NCBI RefSeq assembly: GCF_004801315.1
Contig: NZ_SSNW01000057.1
Location: forward strand, 1-38,560
Source of the DNA: Deinococcus sp. Arct2-2
GTDB lineage: Bacteria; Deinococcota; Deinococci; Deinococcales; Deinococcaceae
DNA length: 38,560 nt
Direction: 5' to 3'
The stretch's first letter is position 1. Every line of letters begins with the position of its first letter. The notes under the pieces are model-generated. The model ran no database searches. It saw only the letters and a list, made by a program, of their open reading frames with translations, and had not been told where the DNA came from. Made by a program: the position numbers and the translations under genes. Below are positions 15,829-23,773 of the stretch, one piece after another.

Positions 15829-16458
15829 ATGACTGACCTGAATGCGCCCTCCGCGCCACGTATCCCTCCCAAGCGGGCCGACGCCCAGCGCAACAAGCAG
15901 ATGCTGCTGGACGTAGCCGCTGCCCTGTTCGTCACCTCCGGCGTCGAGGTGCCGGTGCGCGAGATCGCGGCCCGGGCCGGCGTTGGCACCGGCACCATCT
16001 ACCGCCATTTCCCGACGCGGGCAGAGCTGATCATCGCCGTGTACCGGCACCAGGTCGAGACCTGCGCCGAGGCTGGCCCAGTGCTGCTCGCCCGCTACGT
16101 CAGCCCCTACGCCGCTCTGGGGGAGTGGATTCAACTGTTCGTGGATTTTCTGGCCACCAAGCATGGCCTGGCCGACGTCATGCAGCCGGGCGATCCCAGC
16201 TTCGACGCGCTGCACCGCTATTTGATCGACCGCCTGGTGCCGGTGTGCATGGCTTTTCTAGACGCGGCGGTGGAGGCTGACGAGATTCGCCCAGACATTC
16301 AGGCCTACGAACTGATGCGCGGGGTGGGCAACCTGTGCATCGGTGCCGGGAACGATGCCCACTACGATGCCCGTCGCCTGGTCGCCCTGCTCATCGCCGG
16401 ACTGCGCCGTGCACAAGCAGACGCGCGCGTTGACCCGGGCGACGAATTGAGCGGGTAA
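15829..16458 (+). CDS. TetR-family transcriptional regulator
   Basis: 209 residues from ATG at 15829, preceded by AAGGAG at 15812-15817; the in-frame ATG at 15811 overlaps that ribosome site and is less likely. The N-terminal helix-turn-helix reads AALFVTSGVEVPVREIAARA then GVGTGTIYRHFPTRAELI, typical TetR. The C-terminal ligand domain (residues ~80-195) resembles the TetR_C group that follows SDR operons. It is divergent from the SDR-epimerase-hydrolase operon and separated from it by two GGAAC-N3-GTTCC palindromes, so it is the obvious repressor. Confidence 0.92.
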   Translation: MTDLNAPSAPRIPPKRADAQRNKQMLLDVAAALFVTSGVEVPVREIAARAGVGTGTIYRHFPTRAELIIAVYRHQVETCAEAGPVLLARYVSPYAALGEWIQLFVDFLATKHGLADVMQPGDPSFDALHRYLIDRLVPVCMAFLDAAVEADEIRPDIQAYELMRGVGNLCIGAGNDAHYDARRLVALLIAGLRRAQADARVDPGDELSG

Positions 16459-16539
16459 GACCCCGCATGCCCCCAAGTGTGCGGTTGAGGCGTTCTGCGA
16501 GGCCCTGGCGCTGGACGTCGCGCCGCTGGGGGGCCCGGC

Positions 16540-17403
16540 GTGCTGCGGATTGCCACCGCTTGGCACCGGCCTCAGACTGGGGCCGCCTTCCTCTCTGAAA
16601 TCCATACCTTGGGGCAAGAGCGCCATGGGTTGACCTGGCAACCGTTGACTGAAACAGCGCCTTTGTTCATTGATCAGTACGCGGAACACGCGCGTGCCTT
16701 GCCCCGCTGGGTCGATTTGGGATTGCAGGCCGCCGCCTGGCTGCCTCTGGGAGACTATGAAGGCGCGCGGTACCTGCTGCTGGTCACTCGGCTGGATCAG
16801 GCCCAGGCGTGGCAAGACGGTGACCGCGCCTTGATGCAGGCGGCTGAGCAGTTGATTCAGCAAGCACTTGACCGCCAGACCCGTCTGCAGCAGATCAAAC
16901 AGGTCGCGTCCCTCGACCCCCTGACGCAGCTTGGAAACCGCTGGGCCTTTGACGCCGCCCTCCTGCAGCTGGACAGCACGGGACAAGATTTCGCAGCCCT
17001 GATGCTCGATATTGACGGCCTCAAGCGTCTCAATGATCGCGAAGGCCATGCCCGGGGCGATCAATTACTGGCAACTTTCGGGCAGCTGCTCAAACGCGAG
17101 TTCCGACTTTCGGACGAGATGTACCGGGTAGGGGGAGATGAGGTCGTGATCCTTCTCCGCCAACCTCATCTGCCAGGTACAGCAGAACTGGAGCGCCGTC
17201 TTCACGCCGTGCTCTCGGCTTTGAAAGCAGCTGAATTTACTGACATCGACATCAGCGTGGGGGGAGCCCAACGGGGCAGCAGAGCAGTTTCTGCCGCCAC
17301 AGTGATTGAAGAGGCCGACGCACAGATGTACCGCGTCAAGCGTCAGCACCACGGGGACAGGTCAGGCGGGCACCCTACCCAGTTGGAGAGGCGGCTGTCC
17401 TGA
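16540..17403 (+). CDS. GGDEF-domain protein (probable diguanylate cyclase), likely 5' truncated
   Basis: 287 residues from GTG at 16540. Residues ~1-115 are the end of a GAF-like domain (VGA-type motif absent; ATAWHRPQTGAAFLSEI, QAAAWLPLGDY). Residues ~125-280 form a GGDEF domain: DPLTQLGNRWAF, metal-binding Asp in LMLDIDGLKRLNDREGH, and RVGGDEVVILL, where the fifth motif residue is Val instead of Phe. Product would be cyclic di-GMP. Upstream in another frame, 16475-16535 encodes VEAFCEALALDVAPLGG, which reads like the missing start of the GAF domain, so the gene is probably truncated and frameshifted at its 5' end. Confidence 0.78.
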   Translation: MLRIATAWHRPQTGAAFLSEIHTLGQERHGLTWQPLTETAPLFIDQYAEHARALPRWVDLGLQAAAWLPLGDYEGARYLLLVTRLDQAQAWQDGDRALMQAAEQLIQQALDRQTRLQQIKQVASLDPLTQLGNRWAFDAALLQLDSTGQDFAALMLDIDGLKRLNDREGHARGDQLLATFGQLLKREFRLSDEMYRVGGDEVVILLRQPHLPGTAELERRLHAVLSALKAAEFTDIDISVGGAQRGSRAVSAATVIEEADAQMYRVKRQHHGDRSGGHPTQLERRLS

Positions 17404-17728
17404 GAGCCAGCACGCACAGGTCAGCGGCTCACCGAATTTCAGGCTGCTCATTCACTAACAGTCGCGCTTGCTGTTGGCAAGAGCAGCGCGTAGCCAAGCC
17501 AGCAACACGGCTGGATCCAGTCCGTTCACAACGCTCTGCGCCCTCCTGATCAGAGGTGATTCGGAAGCACGTCCTTAGCCGCGCACCTGCCGCTGACGAA
17601 CCAATCCCACCCAGACTCAATCCATTCCTACTGCGGCTAAAAGCTACATTCACCCGGAAATACCCGCTCAGCGGTTCAACACTGTGCGAGACAGGATGAA
17701 CGGCAGGCGCACTGATCGGGGCAACACC
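17404..17728. other. No recognisable gene
   Basis: I see no convincing coding frame, promoter or hairpin in this stretch between the GGDEF gene and the left 208-bp repeat. Confidence 0.5.
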
Positions 17729-17936
17729 AGTTCGCCCCAGCGCCAAACTGCGTACTCTTGAGCAGAAAAAGAACCGCATTTCGCTCTCTTGAGCATGAAC
17801 ATCACGGCAAGTTCGTGGTCATTCCGCCCAAGCGAACTCAGATGCTCTTGGAGACCCATCAAAGCGAGGAAACCCGACGGTCACGCCTTTCCGTGACTTG
17901 ACAGGTAGTTTCGGGCCCACGTGGCTCCCACCCGCT
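17729..17936 (+). repeat. Left arm of a 208-bp imperfect inverted repeat
   Basis: Aligned by eye against the reverse complement of 20418-20625, this stretch differs at about 26 of 208 positions (roughly 87% identity) with no gaps. It contains two CTCTTGAGC boxes 31 bases apart and a potential hairpin of CACGAAC/GTTCGTG arms. One frame on the minus strand (HELAVMF-x-LKRAKCGSFSAQ) is kept open in both arms, with four of five nearby differences synonymous, so the repeat may derive from coding sequence. From 17937 to 18124 nothing else was recognised. Confidence 0.8.
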
Positions 17937-18124
17937 GGACGATGCTGGAGACACCTCTCTCCTCCAGATCGCTGTCCAATGACGCTGTTCGCAACCACAG
18001 GTCTGGCAGGCCCATTACTGGCACGGCATGCCACTGAACGGGGAGGACAAGAGCTTTGCAGTTCCCTCTCAGGGATTGGCCAGGGAGCAGACCGGGGGTT
18101 GGCTTGGCAGCGTCCCCCATCTGC

Positions 18125-18157
18125 TTGTCAGATCACTTCAAATTTCAGAAATTTCTG
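18125..18157 (+). promoter_or_regulatory. Candidate promoter and operator of the GbsR-type operon
   Basis: TTGTCA (18125-18130) could be a -35 box; a clear -10 at the right distance is lacking. CAGAAATTTCTG (18146-18157) is a perfect 12-bp palindrome 12 bases before the regulator's ATG, followed by a half-site CTCAGAA. It is the best candidate for autoregulation by the adjacent regulator. Confidence 0.4.
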
Positions 18158-18169
18158 TAAACTCAGAAC

Positions 18170-18661
18170 ATGCTTGAACCCAGACTGCAATTCATCGAAC
18201 GCACTGGAATCGTGATGGAAGGCTTGGGGGTTCAGCGGGTGGCGGGGCGGGTGTTGGGTGCACTGCTCACCGCGCCGCCGCAGGGCCAGACCGCCAGCGA
18301 ATTGGCCGAATTGTTGGCGTCCAGCCGCGCCGGAATTTCGACGGCCACGCGCACGCTGACCCTGATCGGCCTGATTGAGCGGGTATCCGTAAGGGGTGAG
18401 CGTGCTGACCGCTACCGCATGGTGCCGGGGGCGTGGGCCGCCCTGACCGAGCAGGGGCAGCGCAAACTGGACGCCATTCACCAGTTGGCCGACGCGGGTT
18501 TGGTTGCCTTACCGGAGGGCGGCGATCCCGGTCCCCTCCAGGAAATGCAGCACTTTTATTTCAGCTGGCAGCAGGAATTTCCAGAAGTGCTGCGGCGCTG
18601 GCGCGACAGCTACCGCCAACAACTGGAGCCTCGGCAAGGCCTTCAGGAGGAACGCCCATGA
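18170..18661 (+). CDS. GbsR/MarR-type transcriptional regulator
   Basis: 163 residues. The N-terminal FIERTGIVMEGLGVQRVAGR then VLGALLTAPPQGQTASELAE, followed by SSRAGISTATRTLTLIGLIE and a wing VRGERADRYRM, is the GbsR-like winged helix. A C-terminal helical part ends EVLRRWRDSYRQQLE. Such proteins often control linked ABC exporters. The stop overlaps the ATPase start (ATGA, 18658-18661), so it is the first gene of a three-gene operon. A 12-bp palindrome just upstream is a likely binding site. Confidence 0.85.
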   Translation: MLEPRLQFIERTGIVMEGLGVQRVAGRVLGALLTAPPQGQTASELAELLASSRAGISTATRTLTLIGLIERVSVRGERADRYRMVPGAWAALTEQGQRKLDAIHQLADAGLVALPEGGDPGPLQEMQHFYFSWQQEFPEVLRRWRDSYRQQLEPRQGLQEERP

Positions 18662-19629
18662 CCACCCACCAATTTCCTGCTGCCCTCCCCCCAGCCATCG
18701 AACTGCACGGCCTCTCCAAACTGTTCCGGGGCGGCGCGGGCCTGCATCCGCTGGAGCTTCAGATAGAGCGGGGCGAGATTTTTGGATTCCTGGGGCCGAA
18801 CGGGGCAGGCAAAACCACCACCCTCCGGACGCTGATGGGCTTTTTACGGCCCACCTCCGGCAGTGCGCGCGTGTTGGGGCACGACGTGTGGCATGAGCGC
18901 GAGGCCGTTCATGCGCTGGTGGGGTATCTGCCCGGAGAATTGACCTTACCCGCTGCCGAAACTGCCGCCCAAGTGTTTGGGGAAGCGGCCCGGCAACGCG
19001 GAGCAGCCGGAGTCGTGGCGAACGCAAAAATGCTGTGTGAGCGCCTGGAACTCGATCCGACGCGCAAGATCGGCACGCTCAGCAAGGGCAACAAGCAAAA
19101 GGTGGGGCTGGTGCTAGCACTGATGCACGCGCCCGAGGTGCTGCTATTGGATGAACCTACCGATGGGCTTGACCCTTTGGCACAAGACACTGTTCTGACG
19201 CTGCTGCAAGAGGCGCAGGCCGAGGGCCGCACGGTGCTGCTGTCGAGCCACATGCTGGCGGAGGTGGAACGGGTCGCGCAGCGGGTGGGCATCGTGCGGG
19301 CAGGCCGACTGGTCCGCGCCGAACGGCTGGACCACTTGATTGCGGGCCTGCCCTCACACCTGACCGTGACCTTTCGCGGCCCAGCGCCCACCCTCCCCTC
19401 TGAATCAGCACTGGGCCTGACCGATCTGTACTGGCAAGCGCCCACTGTCAGCCAAGGGCCGACGCTGCGGGCCACCTTGACGGGCGAGCCCAATCCACTG
19501 CTGCGGGCGCTGGCGGGGGCCGAGGTCGCCTATTTCCGGCTGGAACGCGCCAGCCTGGAAGAAGCCTTCCTGAACGATTACCGCAGCCAAAACGCTGTTC
19601 AGAGCGGGCAGGAGGAGCCACATGCTTGA
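18658..19629 (+). CDS. ABC exporter ATP-binding protein
   Basis: 323 residues from ATG at 18658. The frame stays open further upstream, but only as the antisense-like shadow of the regulator gene. Nucleotide-binding domain: Walker A GPNGAGKTT, signature LSKGNKQKVG, Walker B VLLLDEPTDGLDP and switch His in LLSSHMLAEVERV. Residues ~225-310 are a DUF4162-like C-terminal extension found in drug and antibiotic ABC-2 exporters. It overlaps the regulator (4 bases) and the permease (8 bases). Confidence 0.92.
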   Translation: MTTHQFPAALPPAIELHGLSKLFRGGAGLHPLELQIERGEIFGFLGPNGAGKTTTLRTLMGFLRPTSGSARVLGHDVWHEREAVHALVGYLPGELTLPAAETAAQVFGEAARQRGAAGVVANAKMLCERLELDPTRKIGTLSKGNKQKVGLVLALMHAPEVLLLDEPTDGLDPLAQDTVLTLLQEAQAEGRTVLLSSHMLAEVERVAQRVGIVRAGRLVRAERLDHLIAGLPSHLTVTFRGPAPTLPSESALGLTDLYWQAPTVSQGPTLRATLTGEPNPLLRALAGAEVAYFRLERASLEEAFLNDYRSQNAVQSGQEEPHA

Positions 19630-20419
19630 ATTTACGCGCAGTTGGCTGCGGGGCGCACGCGGGAGTCTGCTGTGGTGGTCGGTGGGCCTGTGCGCTTATG
19701 CGGGGATGCTGTGGGCCTTTTATCCGTCGCTGCGGGGCAATACGGGCATCAACGACCTGCTGAAATCCTATCCCCAGAGCGTGCGCGACCTGTTGGGCGG
19801 GGCCGATCTGAGTACGCCGGGGGGCTATCTGTTTGCCGAACTGTTCAGCTTCATGCTGCCCCTGGCGTGGATCGTACTGGCGGCCCTGTGGGGATCGCGG
19901 GCCATCGCCGGAGACGAGGAGGCCGGACGGCTGGAACTGCCTCTGGCTGGCCCCCGCAGCCGGGGCGCACTGCTGGCGGGCCGCAGTGTGGGCGTGCTGC
20001 TGGGCATGCTGACGGTGGGCGCGGTCACGGGTGTGGGCGTGTGGCTGCTGGGCCTGCTGGTGTCTTCGGGCCTCGGCCTCGGCCCACTGCTGGCCCGGAC
20101 CGTGTTGCTGGCGCTGGCCTGCTGGGTGTTGGCAGGGCTGGCCCTCGCGGTAGGAGCCGCCACCGGACGTGCAGGCGCGGCGTTGGGAGCCAGCAGCGCT
20201 CTAGGGTTGGCCCTTTTTTTGATGTATTCACTGGGAGGTCAGGTGGCTGCACTGCGCGACTTGCGGCCTCTGCTTCCCTTTTGGCCCGCACTGGGTGGAG
20301 GCGCGTTGGGTACCTTCGGCTGGCCGGAAGCGGCGCGGGGGCTGGCGCTGTTGGGCGTCGGGCTGGCCCTGCCGCTGCTGGCAATTCCGCTGTTCAACCG
20401 CCGGGATGTAGGGAAATAG
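19622..20419 (+). CDS. ABC-2-type exporter permease
   Basis: 265 residues. Hydrophobic segments lie at about 15-32, 70-90, 115-140, 150-180, 188-210 and 235-257, the six-helix ABC-2 plan. Residues DEEAGRLELPLAGPRSRG before the third segment form the cytoplasmic coupling motif. It makes the exporter with the preceding ATPase; substrate unknown. The stop codon (20417-20419) overlaps the first two bases of the right 208-bp inverted repeat, so the cassette boundary is tight on this side. Confidence 0.88.
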   Translation: MLEFTRSWLRGARGSLLWWSVGLCAYAGMLWAFYPSLRGNTGINDLLKSYPQSVRDLLGGADLSTPGGYLFAELFSFMLPLAWIVLAALWGSRAIAGDEEAGRLELPLAGPRSRGALLAGRSVGVLLGMLTVGAVTGVGVWLLGLLVSSGLGLGPLLARTVLLALACWVLAGLALAVGAATGRAGAALGASSALGLALFLMYSLGGQVAALRDLRPLLPFWPALGGGALGTFGWPEAARGLALLGVGLALPLLAIPLFNRRDVGK

Positions 20420-20625
20420 CGGGTGGGAGTCAGATTGGCCCGAAAAGACCTGTTAAGTCACTGAAAAGCGTGACCGTCGGGTTTTCTCGCTTTGACGGTT
20501 CCCCAAGAGCACCTGAGGTCGCTTGAGCGGAATGACCACGAACTTGCTGTGATGTTCGTGCTCAAGAGGGCGAAATGCGGTTCTTTCTCCGCTCAAGAGT
20601 ACGCAGTTTGGCTAAAGGGCGTACT
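20418..20625 (-). repeat. Right arm of the 208-bp imperfect inverted repeat
   Basis: This is the inverted counterpart of 17729-17936 (about 87% identity by hand count). It starts within the permease stop codon. On the plus strand a frame from about 20478 reads EHLRSLERNDHELAVMFVLK then RAKCGSFSAQEYAVW, matching the protein-level reading of the left arm. From 20626 to 20783 no gene was recognised. Confidence 0.8.
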
Positions 20626-20783
20626 TCCCCCTTCCCCCATGAATCTGACTGGTTTCTGATCCTACGCTGCACTTGCTGACACGAACGCTACCTGTAGGCC
20701 GAATAAGGGAAGCACCTCTCAGCAGACATGACCCATCGGTGCACTGCGGTACTGGGACAGTCACGAAGAACGCAGGCGGTGGA

Positions 20784-21257
20784 TCATTCAATAGCCAGCG
20801 TGTCCATCACAGCCCCAGTGATCTTGTCGAGAAATCCTGCAATCACTCGCTGTTCAGAAGGCGTCAGTGCGTCAACCTCAGCCATGACCAGTGCCAGGAA
20901 GGCGCCCAGCCTAGGCGTATCCGTGGACTCTCCTGCGAGCGACTTCACCAGCACACTCCGCCGATCCGTGGGATGAGGGATGCGCTCCACGAACCCGCGT
21001 TTGACAAGGCGATCAATCAGGACTGTGGTTGGCCCTGATCCCATCTGAACCCGGTGGGCCACCTCCTTGGCGCTCAGAGGACCGTACAGGCGAATGTGTT
21101 CATTGGCAACGAGATCGGACAGGGCTAGCTTGGTCTCATTGGACAGCATGCTGCTCAGCGAGTGTAGCGCGGCATTCAGGGCTATGAATGAATCAAATAG
21201 CGCTAAATTGTTCTTACTACCTTCTGTAGTGTCTTGAATTACTTTTTGCTCTAACAT
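20784..21257 (-). CDS. MarR-family transcriptional regulator
   Basis: 157 residues from ATG at 21257. The upstream in-frame start at 21326 is rejected because TATAAT lies 6 bases before 21257. The MarR winged helix is clear: RLYGPLSAKEVAHRVQMGSG then PTTVLIDRLVKRGFVERIPH, with the wing PTDRRSVLVKS. It is transcribed divergently from a TetA-like pump whose promoter overlaps its own, so it is likely the repressor of that cluster and would be released by a drug-like ligand. Confidence 0.88.
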   Translation of the reverse strand: MLEQKVIQDTTEGSKNNLALFDSFIALNAALHSLSSMLSNETKLALSDLVANEHIRLYGPLSAKEVAHRVQMGSGPTTVLIDRLVKRGFVERIPHPTDRRSVLVKSLAGESTDTPRLGAFLALVMAEVDALTPSEQRVIAGFLDKITGAVMDTLAIE

Positions 21258-21271
21258 GTTCCTATTATACT
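21253..21271. promoter_or_regulatory. Overlapping divergent promoters with palindrome
   Basis: On the minus strand TATAAT (21269-21264) is 6 bases before the marR-type ATG, giving a leaderless mRNA. On the plus strand TATACT (21266-21271) can serve the pump operon; no good -35 is seen for either. AACATGTT (21253-21260), a perfect palindrome, overlaps the regulator's start codon and could be its operator. Confidence 0.5.
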
Positions 21272-21316
21272 CCCTCGCAGCAGACCAACTGACTGTGTCT
21301 GCCGCTCCAGTGGGAT

Positions 21317-21345
21317 CCGGTGCCACGCTAGCACCGGTCTATTTT
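21317..21345 (+). terminator. Terminator-like hairpin in the leader of the pump operon
   Basis: CCGGTGC (21317-21323) and GCACCGG (21331-21337) form a 7-bp stem with a 7-base loop, followed by TCTATTTTTG. It lies between the divergent promoter and the first coding sequence of the pump operon, so it could act as an attenuator. Confidence 0.5.
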
Positions 21346-21368
21346 TGTTGAATTTCTCCCCTTTCTCA

Positions 21369-21392
21369 CGTCCGGTGGCTCGCCACCGGACG
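21369..21392 (+). promoter_or_regulatory. Second leader hairpin, competing with the first
   Basis: CGTCCGGTGG (21369-21378) and CCACCGGACG (21383-21392) form a perfect 10-bp stem with loop CTCG. Its CCGGTG can also pair with CACCGG of the upstream terminator stem, so the two structures are potentially exclusive. Confidence 0.5.
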
Positions 21393-21482
21393 CAGGCACA
21401 CCCATGTCTGAATGGAGGTGTTCTCTCGTCCATCACTGACCTTCCCCCGTTTGCCCCACCGCCAACCTTCAGGAGACGCCGA

Positions 21483-21594
21483 CATGCCCAACAACCCCGT
21501 GAATGCCCTGACTCCTCTTCCAACTCTCGCCCGTACGTCCTGGCATAGCGTTCCCCCCGACTCCGTTTTGGACGCGATACGCGGCGATAACTGA
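21483..21594 (+). CDS. 36-codon leader ORF coupled to the MFS pump
   Basis: ATG at 21483 has an AGGAG ribosome site (21472-21476) at normal spacing and opens 36 codons (MPNNPVNALTPLPTLART then SWHSVPPDSVLDAIRGDN), ending in TGATG, where the stop overlaps the pump start by one base. The pump has no separate strong ribosome site, so translation is probably coupled. The C-terminal WHSVPPDSVLDAI faintly recalls the WHAL-x-x-x-x-VL opening of P-type ATPases, which may be chance. It is either a regulatory leader peptide or a small gene. Confidence 0.6.
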
Positions 21595-22853
21595 TGAGCC
21601 GCAAACTTCAGGCGGGCATCGGATTCATCTTCATCACGGTGATCATTGACGCGCTGGGGGTGGGCCTGATCATTCCCGTATTGCCCAGGGTCATCGAGTC
21701 GTTCGGGGACGTGGGTCTATCGCAGGCCTCCAGTTTCTACGGGTTACTGATCGCGCTGTATTCGCTGATGGCCTTCCTGTTCGCCGGCCTGATGGGCAGT
21801 CTGTCCGACCGCTTCGGGCGGCGTCCGGTGCTGCTGCTGTCGTTGTTGGGCCTGGGCCTAGATTACGTGATTATCGCCCTCGCGCCCAACCTGTCTTGGC
21901 TGATCGTCGGACGGGTGCTGGCGGGCATCTTCGGAGCGAGCCAGGTTACGGCTCTCGCGTACATCGCGGACGTGAGTCCCCCCCAGGATCGGGCGAAGAA
22001 CTTCGGCCTGATCGGAGCAGCCTTCGGCTTAGGCTTCATCATTGGGCCGCTGCTGGGCGGCGTTCTCGGGGGCATTGAGCTACGGCTGCCCTTCTGGGTG
22101 GCAGCGGGCCTGTCGCTGCTGAACGTGCTGTACGGCCTGCTGGTCCTCCCCGAATCGTTGCCACCTGAGCGACGCCAGCCGTTCAGGTGGTCACGCGCCA
22201 ATCCCGTCGGCTCACTGATGGCCCTGCGCCGGACGCCCAGCGCGCTGACCCTGACCGCTGTCTACGGGCTGACCCGACTTTCCCTGAATGGATTGATCGC
22301 CGTATGGGTGCTGTACACCGGCTTCCGTTTGGGCTGGAACGTCACCCAGATCGGTCTGTCCCTGGCGTTTACCGGGATCTGTCTCGCCGTCGTTCAGGGT
22401 GGGATGGTCGGTCCGGTGGTGGCCCGACTGGGCGAGGTGAAGACCACACTGCTGGGCCTGACCCTCTCTACCCTGGCCTACGTGCTGTTTGGCCTGTTCA
22501 CCACAGGCTGGATGTTGTACGCAGCCATCGTTCTCTCCGCCTCGGGTGGCTTGGTGGCCCCCACTCTACAGGGCATGATCTCCAGCCGAGTGCCACCCAC
22601 CGAACAGGGGCTCCTCCAGGGCGCGCTGGCGAGTCTCAACAATCTTGCCAATGTCGTCGCGCCCCCCGTGGTGGCCGGTCTCTTCGCGTATGTCGTTTCC
22701 CCGTCGGTTCGCTCTGGATTCGTGGGGACACCGCTGTTTCTGTGCGCCTTGGTTGAGGGTTCGGCCCTGCTGGTGACGTGGGTGGCGTTCCGGCGTCTCA
22801 AACCGCCCGCCGACAACGTCAACCCGTCTATTCCTCACTCCGTCCAGTTCTGA
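21594..22853 (+). CDS. MFS drug efflux pump, TetA-like
   Basis: 419 residues, 12 predicted membrane helices. The loop 2-3 motif A reads GSLSDRFGRRPVL and the first helix FITVIIDALGVGLIIPVLP matches the D-x-x-G-x-G-x-x-x-P-V-x-P opening of tetracycline/H+ antiporters (TCR family). The loop 4-5 motif VGRVLAGIFGASQVTALAYI is also of this type. It should export a cationic or tetracycline-like compound in exchange for protons. It starts inside the stop of a 36-codon leader ORF, downstream of alternative hairpins, and is divergent from a MarR regulator, so drug-inducible control is likely. Actual tetracycline transport is not proven by the sequence. Confidence 0.87.
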   Translation: MSRKLQAGIGFIFITVIIDALGVGLIIPVLPRVIESFGDVGLSQASSFYGLLIALYSLMAFLFAGLMGSLSDRFGRRPVLLLSLLGLGLDYVIIALAPNLSWLIVGRVLAGIFGASQVTALAYIADVSPPQDRAKNFGLIGAAFGLGFIIGPLLGGVLGGIELRLPFWVAAGLSLLNVLYGLLVLPESLPPERRQPFRWSRANPVGSLMALRRTPSALTLTAVYGLTRLSLNGLIAVWVLYTGFRLGWNVTQIGLSLAFTGICLAVVQGGMVGPVVARLGEVKTTLLGLTLSTLAYVLFGLFTTGWMLYAAIVLSASGGLVAPTLQGMISSRVPPTEQGLLQGALASLNNLANVVAPPVVAGLFAYVVSPSVRSGFVGTPLFLCALVEGSALLVTWVAFRRLKPPADNVNPSIPHSVQF

Positions 22854-22883
22854 ATCCTTTCCCTACTCCAAGAGGATGCCACA

Positions 22884-23213
22884 ATGACCAGCCAGTTAGA
22901 CACAACCATTGCCGCGTTCGAGAAGGGCCTCACTGATTTCTCCGCAGCCAAGGGTGCCAAGAGCATCGACACTTGGTTGAAGACGCTGGAGAAAGCGGAT
23001 TTTCACGGGGCCAAGATCATCCACGAGAATCTAAGCAAGCTAAAGACGCACCTAGAAGCGGATGAAATCGATGTTCCGGCCATTGGCGAACTGCTTCGCA
23101 ACCTTGCCGAAGAAACAGGACGAACCGCCAGCCAAGCGGACGGCGCGGTAGGCGAAAAGATCTTGCAGTTGGCGGGGCTGCTGAGCCAAGTTGGCAGTGA
23201 CCTGAGTCGGTAA
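22884..23213 (+). CDS. Small helical protein of unknown function
   Basis: 109 residues, almost entirely amphipathic helices, no signal peptide or membrane segment. Segments such as KSIDTWLKTLEKADFHGAKI and GELLRNLAEETGRTASQAD suggest a helical bundle. It follows the pump gene by 30 bases with an AAGAGGA ribosome site and is followed 59 bases later by a PNPOx-type gene, so it probably belongs to the same operon. I do not recognise a named family and do not assign a function. Confidence 0.75.
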   Translation: MTSQLDTTIAAFEKGLTDFSAAKGAKSIDTWLKTLEKADFHGAKIIHENLSKLKTHLEADEIDVPAIGELLRNLAEETGRTASQADGAVGEKILQLAGLLSQVGSDLSR

Positions 23214-23272
23214 TGCTCTCGCTCGGTGAGGGGGCATTCTCCCACCGTATTCCCTCGATTAAGGAGACTCCC

Positions 23273-23701
23273 ATGCCCAGCAAGACCCTCAAGACTCTCG
23301 CCCAACAGATGGCGGGCATCAACATCGCCATGTTCAACACCCGTACAGAAGGCGGTCACACCGCTGCCCGCCCCATGAGCAACAATGGCGAGGTGGAGTA
23401 TGACGGCACCTCCTACTATTTCAGCTTTGATCAGTCTCGTACAGTAGCCGACATCCGTCGCGACGCGCAGGTATCACTGGGCTTCCAGAGCGGTAAAGGC
23501 CTCTACGTGACGGTGCAGGGTCAGGCCAGCCTGACCGACGACAAGGCCCAGATGAAAGACCACTGGACACCAGCACTTGATCCCTGGTTTAAGGACGGCG
23601 TGGACACACCGGGCATCGTGATGATCCAGGTAAAGGCCGAGCGCGTCCACTACTGGGACACCGAGGGCGGTAAGCAGGAGCAGGGCGAGATCAAACTCTA
23701 G
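23273..23701 (+). CDS. Pyridoxamine 5'-phosphate oxidase-fold protein (general-stress-protein-26-like)
   Basis: 142 residues from ATG at 23273 with AAGGAG at 23261-23266. The pattern FNTRTEGGHTAARPMSNNGE, YYFSFDQSRTVADIRRDAQV, SLGFQSGKGLYVTVQGQASL and a C-terminal VKAERVHYWDTEGG is the split-barrel flavin-binding fold of general stress protein 26 relatives. These proteins bind FMN or F420 and may reduce or sequester small molecules. It lies between a small helical protein and a UvrA-like gene in a pump operon. The cofactor and substrate cannot be decided from the sequence. Confidence 0.85.
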   Translation: MPSKTLKTLAQQMAGINIAMFNTRTEGGHTAARPMSNNGEVEYDGTSYYFSFDQSRTVADIRRDAQVSLGFQSGKGLYVTVQGQASLTDDKAQMKDHWTPALDPWFKDGVDTPGIVMIQVKAERVHYWDTEGGKQEQGEIKL

Positions 23702-23773
23702 TTCGCAGGGTGAGGGCGGTTTCCTCCATGGGGGCCGCCCCACTATCTTTTCCCCATCAGCGCAAGGAGCCAA

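Noticed and set aside
18433..18657. Open frame extending the ABC ATPase upstream by 75 codons
   Set aside because: It overlaps the GbsR-type regulator in another frame, and the ATPase family starts at ATG 18658, which overlaps the regulator stop as ATGA.
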